A DNA stretch of 64,000 nt from contig CM056587.1 in assembly GCA_029721435.1 (NCBI GenBank), positions 12,607,167 through 12,671,166 of the forward strand, written 5' to 3'. This document shows, piece after piece, positions 47,301-60,500 of the stretch. A model generated the notes under the pieces. It had not been told where the DNA came from. It was given only the letters and a program-made list of their open reading frames with translations, and did no database searches. The position numbers and the translations under genes are program-made. This DNA is from Gymnothorax reevesii. Lineage: Eukaryota > Chordata > Actinopteri > Anguilliformes > Muraenidae. Position 1 is the first letter of the stretch. Each line of letters starts with the position of its first letter.

Positions 47301-50300
47301 GTTCGTTTTAAAGGAGCAGTATGTAGAATTTAGATTGATATTTTGGCAAAAATGGAATATAACATTCATAAATACTTTTTTACTAGGGTATAATCATATG
47401 AAAACAATAAACTTTGAGTTTCATTTAGCTTAGAATAAGCTCTTTAAACCTACATGGGAGCGGGTCTATCTCAGTGGAGGCCGCCATGTTGCGCCGCCAT
47501 TTTTTCTACAATAGTCCAGAATGGGGAAAAAAGTAAATGAATAAAGCACTGACACAAGAGAGCGCCTTTCACGTTTTTGCAAACTTTGCTGCCACCGTAG
47601 GTTTTCTGAGAAAAGGAATCGTCGGTTGGTTGTAATCTATAGTCTGACCACTAGGTGGCTCTAAATCTTACACACTGATCCTTTAATGCTTTCGCGGATG
47701 TGACTACATTAATAATATGCAATTGCCTTAATGACAAGTGTTCCCCACTTCCATATGAGCGCAGGCATGAAAAACAGTACAATTTCATTTTTCCAGAAAT
47801 GTGGATAAATAAATAGGTTTTTCAACATGATTTTTCTGAGGTGTGCTTTGAAGAACGTATGGTCTTGATTACTTGTAAAGTAAATTTTGGGGGGATTCAT
47901 TGGTTTTTGGCAATGCAGTAGGCAAATTAAGGTTAAAAAACAGGCAATTTTTTACATAAATGTATGAAAAATGTACACCTAAAATAATAAGCAGGTTAAA
48001 CAGTTCCTTAATGAGCAATAATAAAATACACACCCTAATGTTTTACTGAAGTTTTCTGATTCCGTGACTTTGCTCACATAGAGTGCCGTCCCTCGATGAA
48101 AACTATCGCCAGATAGGATTAATTAGGCTACTTCTGGACCTAATTTTCATCGTCCAGCTGGATACATATTGGAAATTAATTGTGTCGTTGGCTTCAGAAT
48201 TTCCCTTGCTGAGATTAAACGCAGTAAAATATGAAGTACCGTATGGAATGAACATAATTTTATGTATCTGGAAAATTACATGGAGGCTATATCATGCAAT
48301 TATATTTCTTCAACTAGTTCATTAAAAAGAGCCCATTGATATTGACATGTCTCTTGTTACCCTGACTGTATTATGTTTATGAAGTAATAGCCAATTTAAT
48401 GAATAAGCCTACTGCCAGAAATCGTGAAATTTTCTGGACTTGAATATTAATTCCTATTGATTCAGCTCCTAAACCTGCAACTGCACCGGCTTGCATTAGC
48501 CTTATTTAAAAAGGTCCCGCATTGCCTTATCCTTCAGTTTAGTGCTGAGGTTATTTTATTTAAATTTAAATTTTATTTAATTATTGGAAAGTAAATGAAG
48601 GTAATTTTAGCCCCAGTATGACTGCATGAAAGCCGACAGATGTTGGAGCAATGATCTTGACATCATGTCCATGGCGGGGTTCATGTTAGCTTTTGTTTTT
48701 TTTTCCCCCCCTTCCTTTCTCTCTCAATCATACTGGCCCTTAATGAACCATGGGCATGTCAGTCAGCATTGGAGGTTGGCGATAAAGGAATCAGGATTGA
48801 AAAACTGTCATTAGTCAACATTTATCTCAGGAAAGAAGAGACTCCTCTTGCCGCCCAGGTGATTTTTGAGACGTTGCGGAGATGTTAGTGGAAGTTTTTT
48901 TGGTGTGGTATCTGTGGAGGTGACAGGATTTGTGCGGCATGATGGTGGCATTTATGTGAACTGTAAGGCGATCTGTTCTCATGAATCACGAAACGACACA
49001 TAACGCATGTGTTTGCCAGTTATCCTGGGTCTGCAAATAACCCCGTAATGCTGGCCAAACATGACCTCTTAGGACTTTCGAGGGGCGGATCATTGGGCTG
49101 AGTGGAGATGCTTACAAGGCAGATGCAGATTCACATAGGTGAATAAGTGCGAGCTCGACTGCTGACGGACTGCTCACATCACACCACAAACGGAAGCCTC
49201 CATTTTCCTGATGCCAACCACAGCTTTGAACATGTGACGCATGATTAAAGAGAGAGAGAGGGCACCGCCTATTTATCTGTCCTTGCATGCATCATCTCTG
49301 TGGTCCCCACCATCAGTCCTGGGGGGCCCACCGTGTGTGCTGGTTTCTGTTCCAACCACAATTCCAATCGTAGGATTTTAACAAGCTTTTAATATCTTAA
49401 ATCGGTGCATTTCGTGTGCACAGCAGTTATTTGTCCTCTTAAGCTAAGTTTTAATAAACATACTTATGTGCACCATGAAGGATAAACAACTCTTCAACTA
49501 GGTGGGCTTTTTCTGTATTGCTAGTAATTCCTGGTAATATTTTTGCACAGATCTAGTAACGCTGAGAATAATTAGGAAGCTCCAAATTAGGCTGTTGAAC
49601 TCGGGTGCTTCAAGTGCTTTCAAACCACTCTGCTTGAAATTAATTACATTAACGATCATTTGCTTCCAAAATAGATGGTTATATGTTTGTATTTACGATC
49701 GCGTGTCAAATACGGGGATGTGAAATGTCCATGGTAACAGAAAATCGTGTTGTTCAAACTTTATTCCTGCGATTAAGTAAAGTAATTTTCGTGTTTTTGT
49801 CTCGTACCAGAAAATAATTTCTATCATGAAAGTATGGACGCCCAATTGTCTGGATTTTAATGCAAACAGGATAAGGATAACTTGAGGCAAGCTCTTAGCA
49901 GCGATGCTATGGTATAAGTTGACTGTGCGCGGAGGTGTAGCTTTAGTAGCACGTCCTGCTATCAAGAAAGAAGTTAGATTAAAGTTGGAGTGGTTGGATA
50001 TCAATCATGGTACTGAACTACCTCTTAGTTCTTGTTTATACCTTGGTTAATGTCCTTTATAGAAAACTGAACTACAAGTTTTGTGCGTGAACTGACTTTC
50101 TAAATATTTCTGTAAACATGATGAAAGTCTTGATGTGTGTTATGAGATCCCTTGACCTAAGTCAGGATTGGAAAATGCTGCATGAGAAACTGACATTTTC
50201 TGCCCCCGCCAGTGATTATACATACTTATATGGTAAACACTCTAACAAGACTTGGTAATTTATTGACAATGAGAAGGTGATTTTCTTGTGTAGAAATGTG

Positions 50301-51529
50301 CCAGATTGCATGAAATGCTGTCCCAATTTCAAAATAATTTTCATCGGGGGCCATGCCCAGATCCTCCCTTGTGCTGCAAGTGTAGTCGCCTTCTTTTTTT
50401 CCGAACCCTGCTCTCATCCCTGCAGTCAACTTTGATTGGGAACCTGGTAATTCATTGATTTGATTTGTTAATTTTTTCCTATATTTTTATGCATTTGTTT
50501 CTAGTATATCACAATGTGGATATGGACTTCTTATTTTTCATGACATGCATGGATATTTCTATCAAAGAGTGGCGCAGAGGTGTCCGCAATGCCTATCCTG
50601 GCATATAATGGGTGACAGGCAGGGACACCCCATGTTTTGCGGTATTTCAAGGGATTTATCTAAACCACCAAAAAAACTACCCAACCCTGCCTGGCCTTAC
50701 ATGACATAGTAATCACCCCCTTCACTACTAAATATTATTTTATATTTATATTTTTTATATTTATATATTTTTTTTGACAAATTTAACTGTATTGCAGGCC
50801 GACGGGATACTTTGGATCAGTGGTCGTCACGCGGTGTCCGCTCTTGCCGTTGTCTGTAGAGACTTTTTTTTGTTAGTGCTCTAAAGGCCACAAATTTCAA
50901 CCGATCCATTTCATATTAGGCGTGGACCTTGTGTGTGGTAAGGTCACGAAGCATATTGAGTTTGGGAGCGATTGCTACAGGGGGTCCGGGATACACATTG
51001 ACCAGCGGGCGTCCGACTGTCTAGTTGATAGTTGGGTTCAATTTCTCTAGACATACCCTGACATGATGGGTGCCTGCCTGTTGCATCTAAACATCTCTTG
51101 AATAGAACCTGTTTGACAGTGTGAAGTCGGCAAAAAGTAGCTCATAATGCTATGATCTAAAGCAGTGATTCCCAAAGTGTGAGCCGCGGCCCCCTGGTGG
51201 GCCGTGGTGGTACTGCAGGTGGGCCGTGAGAGGTCATTAAAAATATGATTCATTTTTGCAAATATGATTTTTTGGTGATTTTTATTGTAAAATATTTATT
51301 GCATGATTTTAAAAAATATTTAGAAGTAATAACCTATTGAGTGTTATTGACCTCACAATATTTTAGGAACCTTATATGATCGGAACGTAGCTTTCTGGTC
51401 ATCATGACCAGGGGTCATAATCGGAGGCGCACGTACGGTGTTCGATAATTAATTCTGTCTTGTGTGCACTGTCTTGTGTTAAAAGTTTGGGCTTCCTTTA
51501 TCCCCCTGCTTTCATTTCAATCCTGAATC

Positions 51530-51574
<45 letters not shown>

Positions 51575-54500
51575 AAACAACAATTACTGTTGTTGTTTTT
51601 TATTTATTTTATTTATTTTATTTTCTTAACAACAACAGCAATTATTGTTAAGTGTTCTGAGAATGCATAATTTCGTCTATGTACTGTTTATAGGACAAAG
51701 GTGGGCCGCGGACATTTTTTACATTTTCAAGTGGGCCCTGATTTGGAAAAGTTTGGGAACCCCTGATCTAAAGAAATTCAAGAACAAAAGAGATAAAGTC
51801 ATTGACGTCTATCAGTCTGGAAAGGCTGACAGAGCCATTTGTAATGCTGTTAAACTCCAGGGAACCGAGGCTTGAGCCATTATCTACAAATGCGAAAAAC
51901 ATGGAGCAGTGCTGAACTTACCCAGGAGATGGCCGGCCTATCAAAATTCCTCCAAAAGCGCATCAACAACTCATCCAGGAAATCAAATAAGAACCCAGAC
52001 AAATGCATAAAAAATATATAATTACTTGTATAAGGTCAAGGTTCACAATGCCTCAGTAAGACAAGGACTGGGTAAAAATGGTTCCCATGGGAGAGCTGCA
52101 AGGCAAGTGCCACTGATGACTCATCTGACATTTGCCAAAAATGCTTTTCTATGAGTTCCAGAACTTTGTTTACTTCGTCTTACATTTGCCAATAAACATC
52201 TCAGGACCCCAGACACTTTTTTGAGGTAATATACTGTGGATACTCTAAACATAAACGCATGCAATTACGACAAATCAACAACAATCCTAAGATTGCGGTT
52301 GTGGTTGGAATAAAAACCAACGTGCACAGTGAGGACTGAGTTTGAGACCCACTGCCATATCTAAAGGAACCATGAATTCAGCCCTCCACCAGAGACTGTT
52401 TGGCCATCAGTTCTTGACCTAAAGCTCAAGTGCAGCTGGGTTGTGCAACTGGATAATAAATCAAAGCAATTACGCAAGTCCACTTCCGATGGACTCAAAA
52501 GAGTCAATATAAAGGTTTTGGAGTGGCGCGGTTGAAGTCCTGACCTGACTCTGATTGAGATCCTGAGGCATGACTTTAAACAAGTGGTTAATTCACAAAA
52601 ACCCTCCAATGTGGCTGATTTAAAACAATTTTGCTAAGAGGAGTGGGCTAAAATTCCTCCACAATGATGAAAAAGCTCATTTCCAGTTATCGCTGTTTGA
52701 TTGCAGTTGTTGCCACCAAGGATGGCACAACCAGGTGTTGGAGGGGCAATTATATATCCACATGGTTAGGAATAACTGGGATATTAAGTTGGTTGATAAT
52801 CTGAAACATTTAAAGATGACAAACATGCAAAAATAGAACAAATCGCAAAGGGGGCAAATATTTTTTCATAGCGCTGTATTGGTCACTCAGTAGATGTGAA
52901 CGCATTCTGATTGGCTGCATTGACCAATACCCCCTCCCCCTTCACGCACACTCACGCAAACACACGCATTTTGACACAGCCACACACTTACACACATCTG
53001 TTCTCATTCTTGCATGGTGAAAAAAGTTTCCCTCATTAAGTCCAGCTGATTGCACTTTCCCAGACATGCTGTTGTCCCCGAAATGAGTGTTTCATTGGTG
53101 AAACGCATGCAGTCAGCGGGGGAATCCTCATCCATGTTCTTACTGAAGAGCAGGCCCTGACGAGTGCAGACTCCTCTGAGAATTAGTCCTTGGCCTGAAT
53201 ACAGTTACATAATCATTGCTGTAGTGCTCATTCACTGGTGTGCATTTGTTGTCATTTTAGCTATATCGCCCAATGCCATAAAACAGTAGAAGTACACGTT
53301 ACAACAAACTTTTCAATTATTCATGAATTCCAGGCATTTTTACTTTTTAGTATTTCGGAGTTGAGTTGGCCGGTGTTACTGCTTTTTCCGCAGCCGAGTT
53401 TTCTGATTATAAAATGTCTCCTCCCAGTTTCACCCATATTCTCCTGCTCTGTCAACTGAGTTCAATTTCCCAGAACCCTCCAGTGTAATATCCATGATGA
53501 TACCGTATAGCATGACGTGTATAAACTCATACTCATGTTTCCGAGTTACCTCACCCTGTTTGAATTTAGGTCATGATATTCTATAGTCCCCTTTGGGTGA
53601 TTAAAAATATAAGCTAGTATCTTGGGTGCAAAGTCCAGTGAGTGGTTTGATTTGTAGCTGTCAGACTGTATCCTGTAATTAGTATTTTATTATTGCTCTC
53701 ATTCTGCTGTTATTTATGGCAGCTTTGTTTTTGATTGTAGGAGAGATGTGATCCGAACATGAGCTGCTTTCTGCTCTCCGTCGCGCCGCCCTTGAATTCA
53801 TGTCCTTTGGCCCAGAGCCCGACTGCCATTTTAAATGATAAGCTGATGTTTCCTGCACGTCTGTGCAGATTGGTGATGCATTTCTTTCTCTGATATCTGT
53901 TTTACTTCAAAACAGCCCGTGAACAATGCTGATTTTATCATTCCAGTGGAGATTGATGGGACAGTTCATCAGGTAAGACTCTCTCTCGTGAGTCTGTCCT
54001 CAGACACACACACACTCAGCCCTGTGCAAGGCGCCTACAGTTTGTTTAAAATATAAATATCTCTTTAGATGTTTTTGTTTACGTTTTAGATTTCTGCACT
54101 AGTATGTTTGTAGAAATGAGCACATTTAAAATTTCCAAACCTTATATTTAAAAAAGCAAATTTTACAGAGAAATGGTTTTAATTCGTAAAGCGACTAATA
54201 CATGGTACAGCCCCCGTGGAGCACAGATCTCGTTATCATTTAGGCTTTCTGGAATAATCTGGTGAGACGGAGGCAGGTGAGATGAGTCCGTCCTTTAAGG
54301 GCACGTTCTCCTGTAAGCACTTAGAACAACCTACCAGATTTCCATATAAAACCAAAACCAAGATATGATAAAACCCTAGAACTACCTGGCAGTGTTCCTT
54401 ACTTTTTGATGAAGCGTAGTCAAGTTGCAGCAGATATATATTTGATTTAGTTTTTTTTTTCTCTAATTGTGGCTCTTTATGTCACACGTTTCGATATTTA

Positions 54501-57500
54501 AAAACTTTCATTTAATTTTTTAAACTATCTCAGCCTTACAAAATTTTCCGAAGACTTTGGGGTAGTACTGGACGTTTGCACACGTGCAGACTCACTGGGA
54601 TAGCGCATGTGTTTAGACACGAGCATGTTGTCACACGCATGTACTCTGTCATGGTGTTAGTTGCTCTGGATTAATACTCTTGTAATGCAGCACCCCTCTC
54701 CTGTGTGTCTGTGTTTACCCCCCCTGTGATGGGACGGGGCAGCAGGCAGGTTATTTTGGGAGCCCTGACAGAATAGCATCATCCTGTCTGCCTTCTCAGA
54801 ACTCTGCCCATCAATGCTGTCCTCCTGGCGCAGGGTTTTCCTGCCTGTTAAAACCGCTGCTCACATGCAGCACAGGAGGCCTAATGCGTCCGGCTGTAGG
54901 AATACTGCAGGACAAGGGGCCCAGTGTGTCCCACTGTAGGAGTACTGCAGGACAAGGGGCCCAGTGTGTCCCGCTGTAGGAGTACTGCAGGACAAGGAGC
55001 CCAGTGTGTCCGCTGTAGGAGTACTGCAGGACAAGGGGCCCAGTGTGTCCGCTGTAGGAGTACTGCAGGACAAGGGGCCCAGTGTGTCCCGCTGTAAGAG
55101 TACTGCAGGATAAGGGGCCCAGTGTGTCCCACTGTAGGAGTACTGCAGGACAAGGGGCCCAGTGTGTCCCACTGTAGGAGTAGTGCAGGACAAGGGGCCC
55201 AGTGTGTCCTGCTGTAAGAGTACTGCAGGATAAGGGGCCCAGTGTGTCCCACTGTAGGAGTACTGCAGGACATGGGCCCTGTGTGTCCTGCTGTAGGAGT
55301 AGTGCAGGACAAGGGGCCCAGTGTGTCCCGCTGTAGGAGTAGTGCAGGACAAGGGGCCCAGTGTGTCCCGCTGTAGGAGTACTGCAGGAAAAGGGGCCCA
55401 GTGTGTCCCACTGTGGGGGTACTGCAGGACAAGGGGCCCAGTGTGTCCCGCTGTAGGAGTACTGCAGGACAAGGGGCCCAGTGTGTCCCGCTGTAGGAGT
55501 ACTGCAGGACAAGGGGCCCAGTGTGTCCCGCTGTAAGAGTACTGAAGGACAAGGGGCCCAATGTGTCCGCTGTAGGAGTACTGCAGGACAAGGGGCCCAG
55601 TGTGTCCCGCTGTAGGAGTACTGCAGGACAAGGGGCCCAGTGTGTCCCGCTGTAGGAGTACTGCAGGACAAGGGGCCCAGTGTGTCCCGCTGTAGGAGTA
55701 CTGCAGGACAAGGGGCCCAGTGTGTCCCGCTGTAGGAGTACTGCAGGAAAAGGGGCCCAGTGTGTCCTACTGTGGGGGTACTGCAGGACAAGGGGCCCAG
55801 TGTGTCCCGCTGTAGGAGTACTGCAGGACAAGGGGCCCAGTGTGTCCCGCTGTAGGAGTACTGCAGGACATGGGGCCCAGTGTGTCCCGCTGTAAGAGTA
55901 CTGCAGGACAAGGGGCCCAGTGTGTCCGCTGTAGGAGTACTGTAGGACAAGGGGCCCAGTGTGTCCCGCTGTAGGAGTACTGCAGGAAAAGGGGCCCAGT
56001 GTGTCCCACTGTGGGGGTACTGCAGGACAAGGGGCCCAGTGTGTCCCGCTGTAGGAGTACTGCAGGACAAGGGGCCCAGTGTGTCCCGCTGTAGGAGTAC
56101 TGCAGGACAAGGGGCCCAGTGTGTCCTGCTGTAAGAGTACTGCAGGACAAGGGGCCCAGTGTGTCCCGCTGTAGGAGTACTGCAGGACAAGGGGCCCAGT
56201 GTGTCCCGCTGTAGGAGTACTGCAGGACAAGGGGCCCAGTGTGTCCTGCTGTAAGAGTACTGCAGGACAAGGGGCCCAGTGTGTCCGCTGTAGGAGTACT
56301 GTAGGACAAGGGGCCCAGTGTGTCCCACTGTGGGAGTACTGCAGGACAGGGGCCCAGTGTGTCCCGCTGTAGGAGTACTGCAGGACAAGGGGCCCAGTGT
56401 GTCAAGCTGTAGGAGTACTGTAGGACAAGGGGCCAGGTGTGTCCCACTGTGGGAGTACTGCAGGACAGGGGCCCAGTGTGTCCCGCTGTAGGAGTACTGC
56501 AGGACAAGGGGCCCAGTGTGTCAAGCTGTAGGAGTACTGCAGGACAAGGGGCCCAGTGTGTCCCACTGTGGGAGTACTGCAGGACAGGGGCCCAGTGTGT
56601 CAAGCTGTAGGAGTACTGCAGGACAAGGGGCCCAGTGTGTCTCATTGTAGGAGTACTGCTGGACAGGGTCTAGTTTTTCCTGCTGTTGGAGTACTGCAGG
56701 ACAGGGCTCCTGTGATCTGGAAAAACCTACTACATATGTCACTTATGGGAGAAACTGAGATTGAACCTCATTTCCAGTAATTATGTGTGGCAAGGATCTT
56801 AAAACATTGGCTATTCGAGTTGTCAAATAAAAACTGTCAAAATCAAGTTTTTATTATTTTTTTCGGTTGGGAAAAGTCCAGAATCTAAAGGTTTTTGTTC
56901 AGTTGCAAGAATACCGGTACTTGCCACTGATATATTCACTAAGTTTTTCCAGATCATGGGAGAGCGCACCCAATATGTCCCGCTGTAGGAGAACAGCAGG
57001 ACAGGAGGAAGGAGAATTGAGAATTATGAAAGATTGGTTCAGCAAGCAGGAGTAATCATTTTCACCTGTGAGTTGGTCACCAGATTCTCCAGACCTTAAT
57101 CAATTGAAAGTCTTTGGGATGCGCTGGCTTTATGGAGTGTTTTGACTCTCCGGTATTCAATATTAGATCTTGACCAAAAATAAATGCAACTATGATCGGA
57201 AAGAAATGTTGTAACATTGCATAAGGCTGTCGAAAAAAAATGCCATGATGAATGCGCACCGCGAACAAAGCTAAAGGCCGCCCAACAAAATATTACAGCG
57301 TGCAACTTATTAATGTCTTTTTTTTGGCCAGGCAGTGTATATCATTTAAATTTGGTCTGACCCATCACTTAGTAACTAAGGTGATTTAACATTGCGAGCC
57401 CTAGCGGAGCCGTGATGAGTGACGTGGAGAAACGTGGAGCAGCGACTGATGCCCGCTGCTGTCGGCAGGAACGCAGAAGCGCTGCCTCCCCGGCCTGAGC

Positions 57501-60500
57501 CTGCTTCAAGTAATCCAGGATAGGCTTGTTTTCCAGGGAAAGCCTATTCGGGATGACTTGGTTCGGGAGCACGGCCCATAGCTGCTGCTGGTTCTGCGGA
57601 GGATTCCGGGGTGTGGGCTGGGGAAGAGAGTTCTGTGTCGTCTTTCTGTCGCCGGGGGTGTCCCCTCTACCATGCATTAGTTGAGCATTACATATTTTAT
57701 CACTGAAATGTTTGCCTTTATCCTATGGAATATGAACTGTTGTATATAAGGGTGCCCGCACGTGAGCGGGTGAGTGTGTGATTGCGCGCGCGGGTGTGTG
57801 TGTTTGGAGAAATCTCAAATCATCTGGGGAGTCTTGTTTTTATTTCCACTCCCCTCTTGCTAGCCTGACATGGTAACATTATGCGTGTACATGTTTCTGT
57901 GCATTAATGTCTACAAGTACATATGGCTGTGAATTTATGATTATCAATATGGATTTATGTGTATGTTTAAGTGTTTGTATTTATGTTTATGCGTGTGTGC
58001 CTGCATATTTCAGTTAGTATATATTAGTGATAGCTTACAACTGTACTTCTCATTAGCACTAGATGGCCTGCTAACCTGGCCAATAACGGAAGGAAACAGA
58101 AAATCTGGCCTCCTGATTGGTTCTCTTCCATGCTTCCTAATGCTGGTGTTGTGCCAGCCCGCCTTATGCACAGCAGTGGAACATTAACTGTAGTCTTGTG
58201 GTCCTTTGTCCTCTGTAGAGCCTCGAGCTGACAGTACTGCACAGACAGGCCTTTGTCAGGAGAATGCTCCGCACGTTTCCATTCATTAATGTCATCTTTG
58301 TTTCAGGTGTACGTGTTGAAACGACCACATGTTGACGAGTTTCTCAAACGGATGGGAGAGCTGTTTGAGTGTGTGTTATTCACTGCCAGTCTCGCTAAAG
58401 TAAGACCATCATCTCATCAAGATGTTGATGTTTTTCACTACACTCAGTTTGTCAAATTAAATGTGGCCTGAAATGCCTCACCCAAATACTGTTTCTCTTA
58501 GATGCATGTTTCTAGTGTTTAGAAGCACTGAACTTCTTGTGCAGTATCATCTCTGTGTTTTCTGTGCATTTTCTCATGCAGAAATGCTGCTGATGAAACT
58601 AACACTGTGAAGTGTAACCGTGGTTTTGAAATTGCTTTGTGGTTTTACTGTTAGTTGACTCAGGATTAGTAGGTTGCAAGCCTCCGGTAAAGAAAAAGCA
58701 TATCTTCAAAAGCGTCCTCATTTATACTGACTGTGGGCGTGTGAAATAACATGTATTTTACTGTGTACATTATAAATTACAGTAAGCTTGAACATTCTGA
58801 CGTGTGCATTTATGTTCAGTGTTTTAGAAATGGAAAATGTAGTGTAAGGAAAGGGTAAGGCAGTTCTGGTCACTGCTTACCGGTCTGTGGTAATCCTTGC
58901 GATTACTCAGTCAATATTGGTCAGTCACAGTTAGTACTGGTCAGTGAGTCAAAACTTATTGTTACAGTCAAGACTGGTGTCTCAGTCGGTGCTGGTAAAT
59001 TAGTCAGTACTATTCAGATATTCCTGTCCAGTAAAAATCCGTGGTCACCACTCTGCCAGCATGTTCAGACATTCTGTGTTCAGACATTGACAGCATAGAT
59101 GATTGACAGTACTGTTTTCGCACAGTCATTACTTATAATCTGATTTTACTGGTTACGCAGTCAATACTGGTCACTTAAAGTCTGGACTGGTCATCAAGTA
59201 CTAGTCAGTCTGTCAAGTCAGGTCATTCGCAGTTAGTAATGGTCATTCAGTCTCTTGTAACTAGTGCTGGACACTCAATCAATACTGTTCACTCACTGTC
59301 AGTACAGTTGTCTCTCAATGTAGGCAACTCACTCACAGTCAGTGCTGGTCTTTAAGTCAATACATTCTTGTTGCAGTCAGTACTGGTATCTTACAGTTGT
59401 TAATGGTCAATACTAATCACTCACAGTCAGTACTGCTCAATTACAATCCTTTTTGACCTCTCTCCTGGAATTATCAGTCACTGGGCGTCATAGTTTATAC
59501 TGGTTACTTGGTCAGTGTTGGTCAGTTACAGTCTGTATCAGTCACTCTCAGTCAGTTCCACTCAGTCCTGGTCATTCATAGTTTGTTCTGGTCCCTCACT
59601 GTCTGGGCTGGTCACTTGTAGACCTTACTGTCTCCTTCAGTTCTGGTCAGTTAGTTTTGCGCTGGTTACTTAGTCAGTATTGGTTCATCACTGGCAGTGT
59701 TGCTCATACAAAGTCAGTGCTGGTCTCTCATTGTCAGTACTTGTACTGTGCCTTGTGTGTCGCTGAAATGACATTATTATTTGTAGGACATCAGCTGAGC
59801 TGAGTGAATACTTTTCTTTGGTCTGGTGATGATGGTATATTGAATCAAAACCACCAATATCAAGACCTGTAACATAAAACAGGATTGGAGTTTCAGCTGG
59901 GCCTCTGCCCTACGTTAATCATCGACCCCTCCCATGTTCTGAAATTAAAAACAGCCATCCACTTAACTCTGTATTCTTGCTTTGTGATACAGGCCTTAAA
60001 CTGCCAGCACTTGTGCTTTAAAATCCAAAGAGAGAGAAATATTATTATTTTCTTGTTTTTGAGTTTGAGTTAAGGGCATATCGATATATAATTATTTGTA
60101 TATCGATGTGGCTTAATGGAGCGTGTAAATGGATAGAGGATGAGTGATGTCATAGGATCTCATGCGTTCTCTGCTTGGCTCCCTGTGCTGCTTTGCTTCT
60201 CCCTGGTGGCCGTTTGGCTGTACTGCGCTCCTGCTCAGTACGCAGACCCCGTGTCAGACCTGCTGGACAAGTGGGGAGCCTTTCGGTGCCGTCTGTTCCG
60301 CGAATCATGCGTGTTTCACCGTGGCAACTACGTCAAGGACCTGAGCCGTCTGGGCAGAGACCTCAACAAGGTCATCATTGTGGATAATTCGCCAGCCTCC
60401 TACATCTTCCACCCAGACAATGCTGTAAGTGCTCCTTCGCCTCATCGCCATAAATCTATTTGGTATCAGTACTAGAGAACGTTGTTTACGGTGGGACTGC

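Larger units (their letters stand above)
51030..52880 (+). mobile_element. Decayed Tc1-like element, interrupted by a hAT MITE
   Basis: Starts near CAATTTCTCTAG. Transposase remnants begin just after the nested element ([20 protein letters not shown]). The C-terminal half spans 52370-52680. The right terminus is GGGGGCAAATATTTTTTCAT near 52850. The catalytic core is replaced around 52200-52360 by a piece of another repeat (ATTGCGGTTGTGGTTGGAAT), and many stops are present. It belongs to the family whose left tip is at 10217. Confidence 0.8.

Noticed and set aside
48083..48325. 80-codon frame [20 protein letters not shown]
   Set aside because: Lies inside an inverted-end mobile element. No known transposase motif, so it is not called as a gene.
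54811..56645. Antisense open frames of 525, 449, 292 and 256 codons rich in [12 protein letters not shown]
   Set aside because: They are translations of the 40-bp minisatellite, which lacks stops in all three minus frames. There is no splice context or start logic.
54868..56707. Possible CRISPR-like array
   Set aside because: Repeats are head-to-tail without unique spacers, and the genome is that of a vertebrate.
60140..60475. 111-codon open frame starting at ATG 60140
   Set aside because: Only 60239-60424 is exon 6. The upstream and downstream parts are intron read-through with clear AG and GT borders.
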